Below, one piece after another: positions 41,359 to 50,251 of a stretch of DNA of 64,000 nt. The notes below the pieces were generated by a model, which had not been told where the DNA came from, searched no databases, and saw only the letters and a program-made list of their open reading frames with translations. The translations under genes were made by a program, and so were the position numbers. Positions within the stretch are counted from its first letter, which is position 1. Every line of letters begins with the position of its first letter. Origin of the DNA: Saccharothrix espanaensis DSM 44229 (GTDB taxonomy: Bacteria; Actinomycetota; Actinomycetes; Mycobacteriales; Pseudonocardiaceae); the NCBI RefSeq assembly GCF_000328705.1, contig NC_019673.1:2852001-2916000 (forward strand). Direction: 5' to 3'.

Positions 41359-41367
41359 GCCCCGGTC

Positions 41368-41391
41368 GGTGGGGGCGGACCGGCCCCCACC
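41368..41391 (+). terminator. Hairpin terminator after the SGNH hydrolase gene
   Basis: Perfect nine-base stem GGTGGGGGC / GCCCCCACC with a six-base loop, ten bases after the stop. Confidence 0.78.
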
Positions 41392-41488
41392 ACGTCCGAC
41401 GTCCCGTTCGGACGGTGGGCCGAAGTGTCAACCCTAAGACATGCTCAAATCCTTCGACGGCTGTGACCTGCGTCCCTAGCCTTGGTGC

Positions 41489-41647
41489 ATGAGGCTGCTG
41501 CTCTGGACCGTCCTGGTCTGCGCGTGCGCGGTCCACGGAGGGGAATCGCTGGTCCTGCTGTCGGGTGGGCTGCTGGTCGGCTGTGCCGCCGACCGGGCGT
41601 TCACCCGCCGTCGCCGACTCCGGGTGCAGACCCGGCCGACGGCCTGA
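41489..41647 (+). CDS. Possible small membrane protein
   Basis: 52 aa from ATG. One hydrophobic segment (LLLWTVLVCACAV, then SLVLLSGGLLVGCAA) ends in a strongly basic tail (RRRRLRVQTRP), the layout of a small membrane or leader peptide. No clear Shine-Dalgarno; TAGCCT 11 bases upstream could be a -10 for a leaderless message. Real status uncertain. Confidence 0.4.
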   Translation: MRLLLWTVLVCACAVHGGESLVLLSGGLLVGCAADRAFTRRRRLRVQTRPTA

Positions 41648-42398
41648 TCCCACACCGCCGGGCGGGTTTCGGACATCGGGAGGCGTCCGGACCCACCCGG
41701 CGCCCCGCCGTCGGCCGGTGCCCGCCGTCGGCCGAACCGCCTGGTGCCCCGCCCTTGCGATGGTTGTGGTCTGGTGCCCGCCGAAACGGCGACAATGCGC
41801 GAAAAGCGGGGTCGGGGAGTCCCGTGGACGGACTCCCCGACCCCTCGCGAGCGCCAGGCGGGACTGGGGGACCTCGCCTGACGCGGAGCCTCGGGCCATT
41901 GCGCGGAATGGTCTTCGCCAGGGGTCGCGGCCGGTCGGTGGCCATTCGCCGGTGACCCCGGTGCCGATCCGGGAAATTGCCGCCCCCATCCCCCGGAACA
42001 CGTCGTGCTCTTCCCTCAGGACCACGGCCCGGACGAGACCGTATTGCGCCGCGGTTGTGCGCCGGAAGGGCCAAACGGGTGAAAACGGGGAAACCGGGAC
42101 TACTCGGCGCGACCCCTTACCGCATTCGTCCGGTCGATGTGCAGGACTTCGTGAATATGCTCACTGCGCATTCCTGCAAGTCTGCCCCTTATTCCACGCG
42201 GACGGTGCTCGGGGGCCGCCTCGGTGATCTGCCATTCCGCTCCGGGTACGCTTTCCGCGAATGGCCGGGCCGGACTGCCCGGGAGTGGCCCGTCGGTGAT
42301 GATTGCCGGATTGTTGCCGGCTCAAGTCCGGGCGCGACGAAATCGCCCGTCGCCGCGTCGGCGTTCCGGGCGTGGCTCCGGCCGGGGTCAGGACCGGG
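41648..42398. other. Long gene-poor stretch with a strong orphan hairpin
   Basis: I see no convincing gene in these 751 bases on either strand; codon-position GC bias characteristic of genes is absent and AT content is higher. It contains the hairpin at 41808-41844 and, at the right end, three 11-base tandem repeats. Confidence 0.6.
41808..41844. terminator. Very stable orphan hairpin
   Basis: Perfect 14-base stem GGGGTCGGGGAGTC / GACTCCCCGACCCC with a nine-base loop. The nearest plus-strand stop is 160 bases upstream and the nearest minus-strand start is over 1 kb away, so it would end a transcript not otherwise annotated. Confidence 0.7.
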
Positions 42399-42417
42399 TC
42401 AGGACTGGGTCAGGACC
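42385..42417. repeat. Three 11-base tandem repeats at the 3' end of the DUF3558 gene
   Basis: Units GGGTCAGGAC(C/T) at 42385-42395, 42396-42406 and 42407-42417. On the minus strand they encode the last residues and stop of the lipoprotein and the bases just beyond, so repeat-number change would alter its C-terminus. Confidence 0.8.
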
Positions 42418-42974
42418 GGGACGAGTTGCTCCAGCGCGCGCAGGTGGGCCGCGCGGATCTCGGCGTACTCGGTGTCCGTCGCGCCGGCCGCCGTCGTGGC
42501 GATGGTGATGTCCAGCGGCTCGGCGAGTTCCGGCAGGTTGACGATCGTCTTGCCGCGCGCGTTGGCGACCCGCGAGTAGTTGCCCGCGACGGCGCGCTGC
42601 TCGTGCGGCGGGTAGGAGCCCTTGAGGTTGTCGAACGCGCTCACGCCGTCCGCGCCCTTGTCCGCGAACACCGCGATCTCCACCGACTCGACGTGCGACT
42701 TGTCGCGGGAGCCCGGCGGGAAGGTCCACTTGCCGAACGCGCGCAGCTTGCGGCTGTCGGTCGACTCCGCCGTGCACTTGGCGTCGTCCACCGCGAGGCC
42801 CTCCGCGCGCATCCACGACGTCAGGTCGCCCTTGCTCTCGCACAGGCTGATGCGCAGCGGCTCGCTCGTCCGCGTGGTCGAGTCGACAGAGGACGCCGGG
42901 GACACCTGCGCAGCGCACGCCCCGAGCGAGACGGCCAGGACGGCGGCGGCTACCGCACCACGTGATCTCACCAT
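42399..42974 (-). CDS. DUF3558 lipoprotein
   Basis: 191 aa. A type II signal peptide ends LGAC, with lipid Cys at residue 20, followed by a Ser/Thr-rich linker. The mature domain has the DUF3558 pattern of actinobacterial surface lipoproteins: two Cys residues (SLCES; DDAKC), a YPPHEQRAVAGNYSRVANARG stretch and a C-terminal TEYAEIRAAHLRALEQ helix. Function of the family is unknown; it is typical of Pseudonocardiaceae and mycobacteria, where members sit on the outer face. Its end lies in a short tandem repeat. Confidence 0.85.
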   Translation of the reverse strand: MVRSRGAVAAAVLAVSLGACAAQVSPASSVDSTTRTSEPLRISLCESKGDLTSWMRAEGLAVDDAKCTAESTDSRKLRAFGKWTFPPGSRDKSHVESVEIAVFADKGADGVSAFDNLKGSYPPHEQRAVAGNYSRVANARGKTIVNLPELAEPLDITIATTAAGATDTEYAEIRAAHLRALEQLVPVLTQS

Positions 42975-43093
42975 GTCCGTCTACATCGCCGGCCGGACGC
43001 CGGACGTGACACTGAATGGATCACGTCCGGCTCCGAACGGACTACCGGTCGGTCAGCGGGCGGCCGTGCCCGCTAGGCGATCACCGACGGGGG

Positions 43094-45451
43094 TCACTTC
43101 GTCTTGAACAACTTCACCTTCATCGAGGTGCCCGACTGCTGGAGCACCCTGAGGCCGACACCCACCCCCGGCGTCTTCACGCCGGCGGTCGGGGTCTGCG
43201 GGAACCAGAACTGCTTGGTGTCGTCGAACACCGGCTTGGCCGGCTGGCCGCGCACGTAGGACGCCTTGCCGTTGATGTGCAAGGTGAACGAGTCCGACTT
43301 CTGCAACCCGAACGGCGCGTCGTAGCCCGACACCGTCGGCGCCCACACCCCGCCCTCCAGGTTGTAGATCGGCGCGGGGTTCGCGTCGACCGGCAGGATC
43401 AGGCCCTCACCGGGGTGCTCACTGGTGTTGTTGTCCAGGTAGCTGGTGTCCCACAGCGACACGAGCAGGCCGTCCTGGTAGGGGAAGTGCTCCACCCACT
43501 TCGGCTTGTTCGGGAAGCTGTACCGGTAGGGGCCGGTCTTGTTGTACTTGCCGTAGGACTCGTAGGTCCGGTTCGAGGCGATGTAGAACTGGTCGTACGC
43601 CTTGGTCTCGCTGCCCGCCGTGGCCCGGAAGCCCTTGAGCGTCCAGTCCGCACCGGTCTCGGCACCGTCCTCGAACACCGTCGCGCCGTCGGCGGTCAGC
43701 TTGAGCGCGTCGGCGAAGAAGCCCTGCAGCGCCAGGCCGCCGTCGGTCCGGTAGGCGAAGCGGATCTTGGTGCTCTTGCCCGCGTAGGCGTTCAGCGGCA
43801 CCTTGATGTCCACCCAGCGGTCCGCCGTCGTCCCGCTGAGCGCGGGGGCGTCGCCGGAGTCGCGCAGGAACGGCTTGCCGTCGGACGTGCCGTCGAGCTG
43901 GGTCCAGCTCCCGTCGGCGTTCTGCGCCTCGACGTAGAGGTAGTCGAAGTCCTCTTCGATCTCGTAGCGCGCCTTGAGGGTCAGCTCCGCGGTCGTCTTG
44001 CCGGTCAGGTCGACCGCCCGGGTCATCGAGTGGTCGATGTCGTTGCCCTTGTCGCTCCACCACATCTTCGAACCCGCGAACGGGTTGCCGTAGTTGAACG
44101 TCTTGGACACGTCGGGCAGCACGACCACCAGGCCCTGGGCCTTGGCGGTGTTGTACTCGTGCGGTCCCAGGTCGAAGGTGCGCTCCTGGCCCGCCACCGC
44201 GACCTCGTAGTCCAGCCAGCCGAGCTGGAGCTTGTCCCACGCGGACAGCTCGTTGGCGCGGGTGCCCGGCGCCTCGCCCGGCTCGCCGACCCGGGTCTGG
44301 CCCATCAGCGACCACCAGTTGACGCTGTTCGTGCCGCCGTTGCTGATGTCGTAGTGGTCCGGCAGACCGAGGTCGTGGCCGTACTCGTGGGCGAACACGC
44401 TGACGCCGCCGTTCTCCGGCTGCATCGTGTAGTCGCCGACCCACAGACCCGTGTCGCCGATCGGCGCGCCACCCAGCTTGTTGGTGCCCGGCCCGGTGTT
44501 GTAGTTCTTGAACGCGTAGCCGCGGTGGCTCCAGATGGCGTCCTCGCCCTGCCAGGGGTCGCGATCGGCCTGGTCGCCGCCCGCGTGCACGATCTGGAAG
44601 TGGTCGATGTAGCCGTCGGGCTCGTTGAACTCGCCGTCGCCGTCGTAGTCGTACCGGTCCCACTCGTCGAACGACGCCAGCTCGGTGCGGATCTGCTCCG
44701 GGGTGCGGCCCGCGGCCCGCTGGTCGGCGACCCACTGCGTCACCGCGTCACGGACCAGCTCGTAGCTGTTGTTGCACACGTTCGAGCCGCACGGGAAGCC
44801 GTCGGAACGGCCGTAGCGCGCCTCGTTGTAGCGGACCTTGACCCAGTTGGTCACCGAGCCGGTGACGCTGTAGCGGCCCGAGGACTGCTTGTCGTAGTAG
44901 TTCGCCACCGAGTTCGCGTCCGGCGCGGTGGAGAAGTACAGGTCCTGGAAGTACTGCCGGCTGAAGTCCGGCTGCCAGATCGTGGTGTTGTCCACACCGC
45001 GGTTCGGCTGCGGGATCTCGTTGTGCTTGGGCCCGTCGAAGCGCACCGGCCCGGCGGTGTTGGGCGAGGTGTCCTGGTCGGGGTACTGCGGGTGGCGCTC
45101 GTTGCCGAACTCGGCGAGCACGACGAAGATCTTGTCGACCTTCTCGCGCTCCAGCTCGACGTACTGGTCCACCTTGGCGGCCTTCTGGCCGTTCTTCTTG
45201 TCCTTGCTGCCGACCTTGACGACGGTGCTGGCGCCGCGCTTCTCCGTGGTCGCCTCGCCGGTCAGGACCTTGGCCAGCGCTTCCTGGCGCAGGGCGCGCC
45301 GCTTGTCCTCCAACGGGTGCGGCAGTTCGTCGGGTCGGGACTGGACGGTGTCGGTGGTGGTGTCGGGTGCCGCGGCGGCGGCCGCGGGCATGATCGTGAT
45401 GCCCGCAGTGGCCAGCGCGATCGCTGCTGCGCCGGCTAGGAGTCTGCGCAC
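43094..45451 (-). CDS. Secreted M6 metalloprotease (immune inhibitor A family)
   Basis: 785 aa from GTG (GAGGGGG five bases upstream). An Ala-rich signal peptide is followed by a propeptide (to about residue 105), then the M6 peptidase domain with zinc motif VFAHEYGHDLGLPDHYD and the Met-turn SLMGQTR. The C-terminal half holds two carbohydrate-binding-like beta domains with EDFDYLYVEAQNADGSWTQLDG and KIRFAYRTDGGLALQGFFADA. InhA-type proteases degrade proteins outside the cell. Alone on its strand with a 396-base upstream region. Confidence 0.94.
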   Translation of the reverse strand: MRRLLAGAAAIALATAGITIMPAAAAAAPDTTTDTVQSRPDELPHPLEDKRRALRQEALAKVLTGEATTEKRGASTVVKVGSKDKKNGQKAAKVDQYVELEREKVDKIFVVLAEFGNERHPQYPDQDTSPNTAGPVRFDGPKHNEIPQPNRGVDNTTIWQPDFSRQYFQDLYFSTAPDANSVANYYDKQSSGRYSVTGSVTNWVKVRYNEARYGRSDGFPCGSNVCNNSYELVRDAVTQWVADQRAAGRTPEQIRTELASFDEWDRYDYDGDGEFNEPDGYIDHFQIVHAGGDQADRDPWQGEDAIWSHRGYAFKNYNTGPGTNKLGGAPIGDTGLWVGDYTMQPENGGVSVFAHEYGHDLGLPDHYDISNGGTNSVNWWSLMGQTRVGEPGEAPGTRANELSAWDKLQLGWLDYEVAVAGQERTFDLGPHEYNTAKAQGLVVVLPDVSKTFNYGNPFAGSKMWWSDKGNDIDHSMTRAVDLTGKTTAELTLKARYEIEEDFDYLYVEAQNADGSWTQLDGTSDGKPFLRDSGDAPALSGTTADRWVDIKVPLNAYAGKSTKIRFAYRTDGGLALQGFFADALKLTADGATVFEDGAETGADWTLKGFRATAGSETKAYDQFYIASNRTYESYGKYNKTGPYRYSFPNKPKWVEHFPYQDGLLVSLWDTSYLDNNTSEHPGEGLILPVDANPAPIYNLEGGVWAPTVSGYDAPFGLQKSDSFTLHINGKASYVRGQPAKPVFDDTKQFWFPQTPTAGVKTPGVGVGLRVLQQSGTSMKVKLFKTK

Positions 45452-45847
45452 GAGTCCCCCTCGCTGATAGGTGAAAGACGTTCGTGCGGGACCGTATGCG
45501 CCGGCACGGTCCCAGCGGCACAGCCGGAAGTCGGGAGCGGAATGGCCCAAGGCCTTGCACCCGCCGGGCTCCCTCGCCCGGCGGTCCCCGCCCGATCTGA
45601 CCCGATCCGCCCGGTTCGTCCCCTGGTGCGCCGCCTCGGCAGCGCCTCGGCGGCGCGCACTTTGTGCGGCTCGCGCCGGCGTGCCGAGTAGTCCGCACGC
45701 CTCCACGGGCGCGACCGGGGGTCCGCCGGCGTTGGACCGTGCCGCGCTGTCGGCCTCCGCGACGCGCGAGGGGTGCGGACAGCGGTGGGGGACCAGCGGG
45801 GTGAGTGGACTTGCCAGATCCGCGTTTGCGGCGTCTAGGATGCTTGA
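45452..45847. other. Divergent intergenic region, protease / molybdate genes
   Basis: No gene seen. On the right a promoter fits TTGCCA (45811-45816) and TAGGAT (45836-45841) 19 bases apart, which would start transcription near the GTG at 45848, giving a leaderless message. No clear operator dyad recognised. Confidence 0.5.
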
Positions 45848-46246
45848 GTGCCGAATCTGCGGATCAGCGAGGCTGCCTCCCTGCTGGGGGTCAGCGACGA
45901 CACCGTGCGGCGGTGGGTCGACCAGGGACGGCTGCCCGCCGTGCAGCTGGACAGCGGGCGCAAGGGGATCGACGGGCGGGAGCTGGCCGAGCTCGCGCAA
46001 CGGCTGGCCGACACCGCCGAGCCCGGCGCGACGATCGCCGCGTCGGCCCGCAACCGGATGCGGGGCATCGTCACCCGCGTGGTCAAGGACGTGGTGATGG
46101 CCCAGGTCGAGCTGCAGGCCGGCCCGTTCCGGGTGGTGTCGCTGATGAGCCGGGAGGCCGCCGACGAACTCGGCCTGGAGGTCGGCAGCGTCGCGGTCGC
46201 CTCCATCAAGTCCACGCACGTCGTCGTCGAGATCCCGGAGGGCTGA
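45848..46246 (+). CDS. Molybdate-linked HTH-Mop (TOBE) regulator
   Basis: 132 aa. Residues 1-50 are a MerR/excisionase-type helix-turn-helix (LRISEAASLLGVSDDTVRRWVDQGRLPAVQL); residues about 66-132 are a Mop/TOBE domain (SARNRMRGIVTRVVKDVVMAQVELQAGPFRVVSLMSREAADELGLEVGSVAVASIKSTHVVVE), which binds molybdate or tungstate. It precedes modABC by five bases and is likely both the sensor and repressor or activator of this operon. The arrangement is smaller than ModE, which has a different HTH. Confidence 0.92.
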   Translation: MPNLRISEAASLLGVSDDTVRRWVDQGRLPAVQLDSGRKGIDGRELAELAQRLADTAEPGATIAASARNRMRGIVTRVVKDVVMAQVELQAGPFRVVSLMSREAADELGLEVGSVAVASIKSTHVVVEIPEG

Positions 46247-46251
46247 CCCCC

Positions 46252-47028
46252 GTGTTGCGCACCGCGCTCGCGCTCGCCGCCGCCGCGTCCCTGGTCGGGT
46301 GCGGCACGTCGGACCAGCCGTCCACCGCGCCCTCGACCCCGTCCGGGGCGGTCACCGGGGACGTCACGGTGTTCGCCGCCGCGTCGCTCACCGAGACGTT
46401 CACCAAGCTGGGCGAGGGGTTCGAGGCCGCCCACCCCGGCACGAAGGTCAAGTTCAACTTCGCCGGCAGCTCCGCGCTCGCCCGGCAGCTCAACGAGGGC
46501 GCGCCGGCCGACGTGTTCGCCGCCGCCGCGCCGGCCAACCTGAAGCAGGTGAGCGACGCGGGCGGCATCACCGCCGCGCCGACCGTGTTCGCCCGCAACA
46601 AGCTCCAGATCGCCGTCCCCCGGGGCAACCCAGGGCGGATCACCGGCCTGGCCGACTTCGGCAGGGAAGACGCCAAGATCGCGCTGTGCGCGGAACAGGT
46701 GCCGTGCGGCGCGGCGGCCGGGAAGGCGTTCGAGGCGGCCGGCGTCACGCCGCGACCCGACACGCTGGAACAGGACGTCAAGGCCGTGCTCACCAAGATC
46801 GAGCTCGGCGAGGTGGACGGCGCGCTGGTCTACCGGACCGACGTGGAGTCCGCCGGCGGCCAGGTAGAGGGGATCGCCTTCCCGGAGTCCGACAAGGCCG
46901 TCAACGACTACCCGATCGCGCCGCTGGCCAAGGCCCCGAACGCGACCGGCGCGCTCGCGTTCGTCGGCTACGTGCTGTCGGAGAAGGGCCGCGCCGCGCT
47001 CGCCGAGGCCGGGTTCGACCAGCCGTGA
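46252..47028 (+). CDS. modA: Molybdate ABC transporter binding lipoprotein
   Basis: 258 aa. The signal peptide ends LVGC, with lipid Cys at residue 17, then a Ser/Thr/Pro linker. The ModA fold follows: FAAASLTETFTKLGEGFEAAHPG, FNFAGSSALARQLNEGAPADVFAAA (Ser residues that bind the oxyanion) and the later ALVYRTDV and AFVGYVLSEKG. It binds molybdate outside the membrane. GTG start; a TTG three bases on is also possible. Overlapped by modB (GTGA). Confidence 0.95.
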   Translation: MLRTALALAAAASLVGCGTSDQPSTAPSTPSGAVTGDVTVFAAASLTETFTKLGEGFEAAHPGTKVKFNFAGSSALARQLNEGAPADVFAAAAPANLKQVSDAGGITAAPTVFARNKLQIAVPRGNPGRITGLADFGREDAKIALCAEQVPCGAAAGKAFEAAGVTPRPDTLEQDVKAVLTKIELGEVDGALVYRTDVESAGGQVEGIAFPESDKAVNDYPIAPLAKAPNATGALAFVGYVLSEKGRAALAEAGFDQP

Positions 47029-47825
47029 CGTCCCGCCGGGCGCGCGGGCGGCTGCCCGCCGTCCTCGTGCTCCCCGCCCTGCTGGGACTGGGGTTCCTGC
47101 TGGTCCCGCTGGTCGGCCTGCTGGTTCGCGCGCCCTGGTCGACGCTGCCGGACCGGCTGCTCAGCGCCGAGGTGGGGGAGGCGCTGCGGCTGTCGCTGGT
47201 GTGCGCGTCGCTCGCCACGGTGGTGTGCCTGGTGCTCGGCATCCCGCTGGCCTGGCTGCTGGCCCGCGCCGACGTGCCCGGCCGCGGGTTGCTGCGGGCC
47301 CTGGTCACCGTGCCGCTGGTGCTGCCGCCGGTGGTCGGCGGCGTGGCGTTGCTGTTGGTGCTGGGCCGGCGCGGCGTGATCGGGCAGTATCTCGACGCGT
47401 GGTTCGGGATCTCGCTGCCGTTCACCACCGCCGGGGTCGTGGTGGCGGAGGCGTTCGTCGCGATGCCGTTCCTGGTGATCTCGGTCGAGGGCGCGCTGCG
47501 GGCCGCCGACCCCCGGTTCGAGGAGGCGGCGGCGACGCTGGGCGCGTCGCGCTGGCTGACCTTCCGCCGGGTGACCCTGCCGTCGATCACGCCGGGCGTG
47601 GTGGCCGGCGCCGTGCTGTGCTGGGCGCGGGCGCTCGGCGAGTTCGGGGCCACCATCACCTTCGCCGGCAACTTCCCCGGCGAGACGACCACCATGCCGC
47701 TGGCCGTCTACCTGGCGCTGGAGACCGAACCGGAGGCCGCGATCGTGCTCAGCCTGGTCCTGCTGGTGGTGTCGGTGGGCGTGCTGGCGGGCCTGCGCGA
47801 CCGGTGGATCCGGGGCGCGACGTGA
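47025..47825 (+). CDS. modB: Molybdate ABC transporter permease
   Basis: 266 aa with five to six membrane helices and the ModB signatures LVLPPVVGGVALLLVLGRRG, GVVVAEAFVAMPFLVISVEGAL, the EAA-type loop EEAAATLGASRWLTFRRVTLPSI and RALGEFGATITFAGNFPGETTTMPLAVY. It forms the homodimeric channel. GTG start overlaps modA; the stop overlaps modC (GTGA). Confidence 0.96.
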   Translation: MTSRRARGRLPAVLVLPALLGLGFLLVPLVGLLVRAPWSTLPDRLLSAEVGEALRLSLVCASLATVVCLVLGIPLAWLLARADVPGRGLLRALVTVPLVLPPVVGGVALLLVLGRRGVIGQYLDAWFGISLPFTTAGVVVAEAFVAMPFLVISVEGALRAADPRFEEAAATLGASRWLTFRRVTLPSITPGVVAGAVLCWARALGEFGATITFAGNFPGETTTMPLAVYLALETEPEAAIVLSLVLLVVSVGVLAGLRDRWIRGAT

Positions 47826-48871
47826 CCGTGGCGGCCGACCTGCGGGTCACCCGCGACCGGTTCCGGCTGGAGTTGCCGCTGACCGTCGCGCCCGGCGAGG
47901 TGGTGGCGCTGCTCGGGCCCAACGGCGCGGGCAAGACCACGGCGCTGCGGGCGCTGGCCGGGCTGCTGCCGCTCACCGACGGGCACGTGCGGCTCGACGA
48001 CGAGCCGTGGGACGTGCCGCCGGACGTGTTCGTGCCCGCCGAACGCCGCCCGATCGGCGTCGTGTTCCAGGACTACCTGCTGTTCGGCCACCTGACGGTG
48101 GTGGAGAACGTGGCGTTCGGGCTGCGCGCCCGGGGCACGCCCCGCGCCGAGGCACGCGCCCGCGCGCACGAGTGGCTGGACCGGGTCGGCTTGGCCGACC
48201 GCGCGCAGGCCAAGCCCCGCGCGCTGTCCGGCGGCCAGGCGCAGCGCGTCGCGCTCGCCCGCGCCCTGGCCACCGACCCGGGCCTGCTGCTGCTGGACGA
48301 GCCGCTGGCCGCCCTCGACGCGAGCACCCGGCTGGCCGTGCGCGCCGAACTCGGCCGCCACCTGGCCGACTTCCCCGGCCACACCCTGCTGGTCACGCAC
48401 GACCCGCTGGACGCGATGGTGCTGGCCGACCGGCTGGTCATCGTGGAGGACGGCCGGCCGGTGCAGGACGGGCCGCCCGCCGAGGTGGCCCGCCGGCCGC
48501 GCACCGACTACGTGGCCACCCTGGTCGGCCTCAACCTGTATAGGGGGCGGGCCGCCGGCACGGCCGTGGCGCTGGCCGACGGCAGCACCCTCACCGTCGC
48601 CGAGCCCGCGTCCGGCGCGGTGCACGTGGCGTTCCCGCCGAGCGCGGTCAGCCTGCACCCCGAGCCGCCGGCGGGCAGCCCGCGCAACACCTGGCGGGTC
48701 ACCGTCGCGGGCGTCGAGCAGCACGCGCACACCACCCGCGTCCGGCTGGACGGCGCGCCGCCGGTGCTGGCCGACATCACCACCGCGACGCTGGCCGACC
48801 TGCGGGTGCGGCCCGGTGACGTGCTGTGGGCGGCGCTCAAGGCCACCGAGATCCGGACGTACCCCGCATGA
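47822..48871 (+). CDS. modC: Molybdate ABC transporter ATPase
   Basis: 349 aa. Walker A LLGPNGAGKTTALRALAG, Q-loop GVVFQDYLLFGHL, signature LSGGQAQRVALARALA, Walker B LLLLDEPLAALD and switch His VTHDPLDAM, then a C-terminal MOBE/TOBE domain (HVAFPPSAVSL; WRVTVAGVEQHAHTTRVRLDG; VRPGDVLWAALKATEI). It energises ModB. Four-gene operon with the regulator and the downstream hydrolase-like gene, whose start overlaps this stop (ATGA). Confidence 0.96.
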   Translation: MTVAADLRVTRDRFRLELPLTVAPGEVVALLGPNGAGKTTALRALAGLLPLTDGHVRLDDEPWDVPPDVFVPAERRPIGVVFQDYLLFGHLTVVENVAFGLRARGTPRAEARARAHEWLDRVGLADRAQAKPRALSGGQAQRVALARALATDPGLLLLDEPLAALDASTRLAVRAELGRHLADFPGHTLLVTHDPLDAMVLADRLVIVEDGRPVQDGPPAEVARRPRTDYVATLVGLNLYRGRAAGTAVALADGSTLTVAEPASGAVHVAFPPSAVSLHPEPPAGSPRNTWRVTVAGVEQHAHTTRVRLDGAPPVLADITTATLADLRVRPGDVLWAALKATEIRTYPA

Positions 48872-49434
48872 GCACGGCGCTGGTCGTGGCGCACGACGTC
48901 TACGGTCCCGACGCGCACCTCCGGGCGATGGCCGAGGCCGTGCGCGGTCCGGGGTGGACGGTCTCGACGCCGAACTTCCTGCCCGGCGGCGTGGTCCACC
49001 CGCACGACCGGGAGGCCGAGGCGTACCGGAGGTTCACCGACGAGGTGGGCGTGGACGCCATGGCCCGGTCGCTGGCCGCGCACGCGGCGGACCTGCGCAC
49101 GGGCCACGAACGCGTGCTGTGCCTGGGGTTCGGCGTCGGGGCGGCGGCCACGTGGCTGGCCTCCGACGCGTTCGACTCGATCGTGTGCGTGTACGGCTCG
49201 CGGATCCGGGACCACATCGGACACGTGCCGCGCGTCCCGTGCCTGGCGATCCTCGCCGGGCACGAGCCCGGGTCCGACCCGTGCGAGGTGGCCGGGCAGA
49301 TCACCGGGCCGACCGTGGCGGTCGAGGTGGTCGACGCCGGGCACGGGTTCTGCGACCAGGACGGCCTGCGGCACGACCCGGTGCGCCGGGCCGGGGTGGT
49401 CCGGTCGGCGCGCCGGTTCCTGCACTCCGGCTGA
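48868..49434 (+). CDS. Dienelactone-hydrolase-like protein lacking a nucleophile
   Basis: 188 aa. Alpha/beta hydrolase of the DLH type: TALVVAHDVYGPDAHLRAMAE, RVLCLGFGVGAAATWLA, PCLAILAGHEPGSDP and a late DAGHGFCDQ with the catalytic His. At the nucleophile elbow the expected Cys or Ser is Gly89 (GFGVG at residues 87-91), so classical hydrolysis is unlikely. It is co-translated with modC (ATGA overlap), which hints at a role tied to molybdenum uptake or cofactor use, perhaps binding. Function unknown. Confidence 0.8.
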   Translation: MSTALVVAHDVYGPDAHLRAMAEAVRGPGWTVSTPNFLPGGVVHPHDREAEAYRRFTDEVGVDAMARSLAAHAADLRTGHERVLCLGFGVGAAATWLASDAFDSIVCVYGSRIRDHIGHVPRVPCLAILAGHEPGSDPCEVAGQITGPTVAVEVVDAGHGFCDQDGLRHDPVRRAGVVRSARRFLHSG

Positions 49435-49659
49435 GCCACCGGGCGCACGGCGGGAGATCGTCGCCGAGCCTCCCCCGGGTATCACCCGCTGGAGGGACCC
49501 ACTCGCCTGTTCGAGTGGTGAATTCGCCGGTACCGGGTGTTTGTGCGGGGTCCGGGACAACGCGCCCCGGATTCCGCCGGCGAATCAGTCCATGATCATT
49601 GTGCTAGCGTCGGGAAGTACGGACAAAACGGCCGCCGACTATTCGGAAAGGCATGAGGT

Positions 49660-50244
49660 GTGAAACGTCTTCTTCCCCTGCTCGGCGCTGCCACGGCTCT
49701 CGTGGCCGCCGCCGGCGTCGCCTCCGCGCACACCCCTGATGGCCACGGCCACGGGCACGGGCACGGCGGCAACGCGGTGACGATCGGGCGGTTCGCGCCG
49801 CCCGACAAGGCCACCAACGCCTTCACCTACGACTCCGCGCTCATCGCGCCGGGCTCCAAGGTGATGGTCGTGGCCACGCCGAAGCGGCGTTCTACCAAGG
49901 TGCAGCTCAGCGTGTGGGGCCTGATCCCCAACCGCACGTACGGCTCGCACGCCCACCAGAAGCCCTGCGGCCTGCTCCCGGCCGACTCGGGCGCGCACCA
50001 CCAGCACGTGGTCGACCCCAAGCAGCCCTCGGTCGACCCCGAGTTCGCCAACCCGGAGAACGAGATCTGGCTCGACTTCACCACCGACTCGCGCGGTCGG
50101 GCCGTGGTGACCTCGGTCGTGCCGTGGCAGTTCGACGACCGGCGGGCGGGCTCGGTCGTGATCCACGCCGAGAAGACCGCCACCGAACCCGGCAAGGCGG
50201 GTACGGCAGGCCCCCGGCTGGGCTGCGCGACCGTCAAGTTCTGA
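49660..50244 (+). CDS. Secreted Cu/Zn superoxide dismutase-like protein with His-rich leader
   Basis: 194 aa from GTG. A signal peptide ends near SAHTPD; immediately after come alternating His-Gly residues (HGHGHGHGG, residues about 29-37) that can bind copper. The SOD fold shows TYGSHAHQKPCGLLPADSGAHHQHV, with copper His residues and the Cys of the disulfide, then SVVIHAEKT (copper His) and a late PRLGCATV with the second Cys and Arg. Longer loops than typical SodC. It could remove superoxide at the cell surface or act as a copper store; activity is likely but not certain. Ends in a terminator. Confidence 0.85.
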   Translation: MKRLLPLLGAATALVAAAGVASAHTPDGHGHGHGHGGNAVTIGRFAPPDKATNAFTYDSALIAPGSKVMVVATPKRRSTKVQLSVWGLIPNRTYGSHAHQKPCGLLPADSGAHHQHVVDPKQPSVDPEFANPENEIWLDFTTDSRGRAVVTSVVPWQFDDRRAGSVVIHAEKTATEPGKAGTAGPRLGCATVKF

Positions 50245-50251
50245 CCTCGCG

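Noticed and set aside
41850..42025. Minus-strand frame starting VLREEHDVFRGMGAAISRIG that would end near the orphan hairpin
   Set aside because: No ribosome site and a composition change after about 60 residues; not persuasive as a gene.
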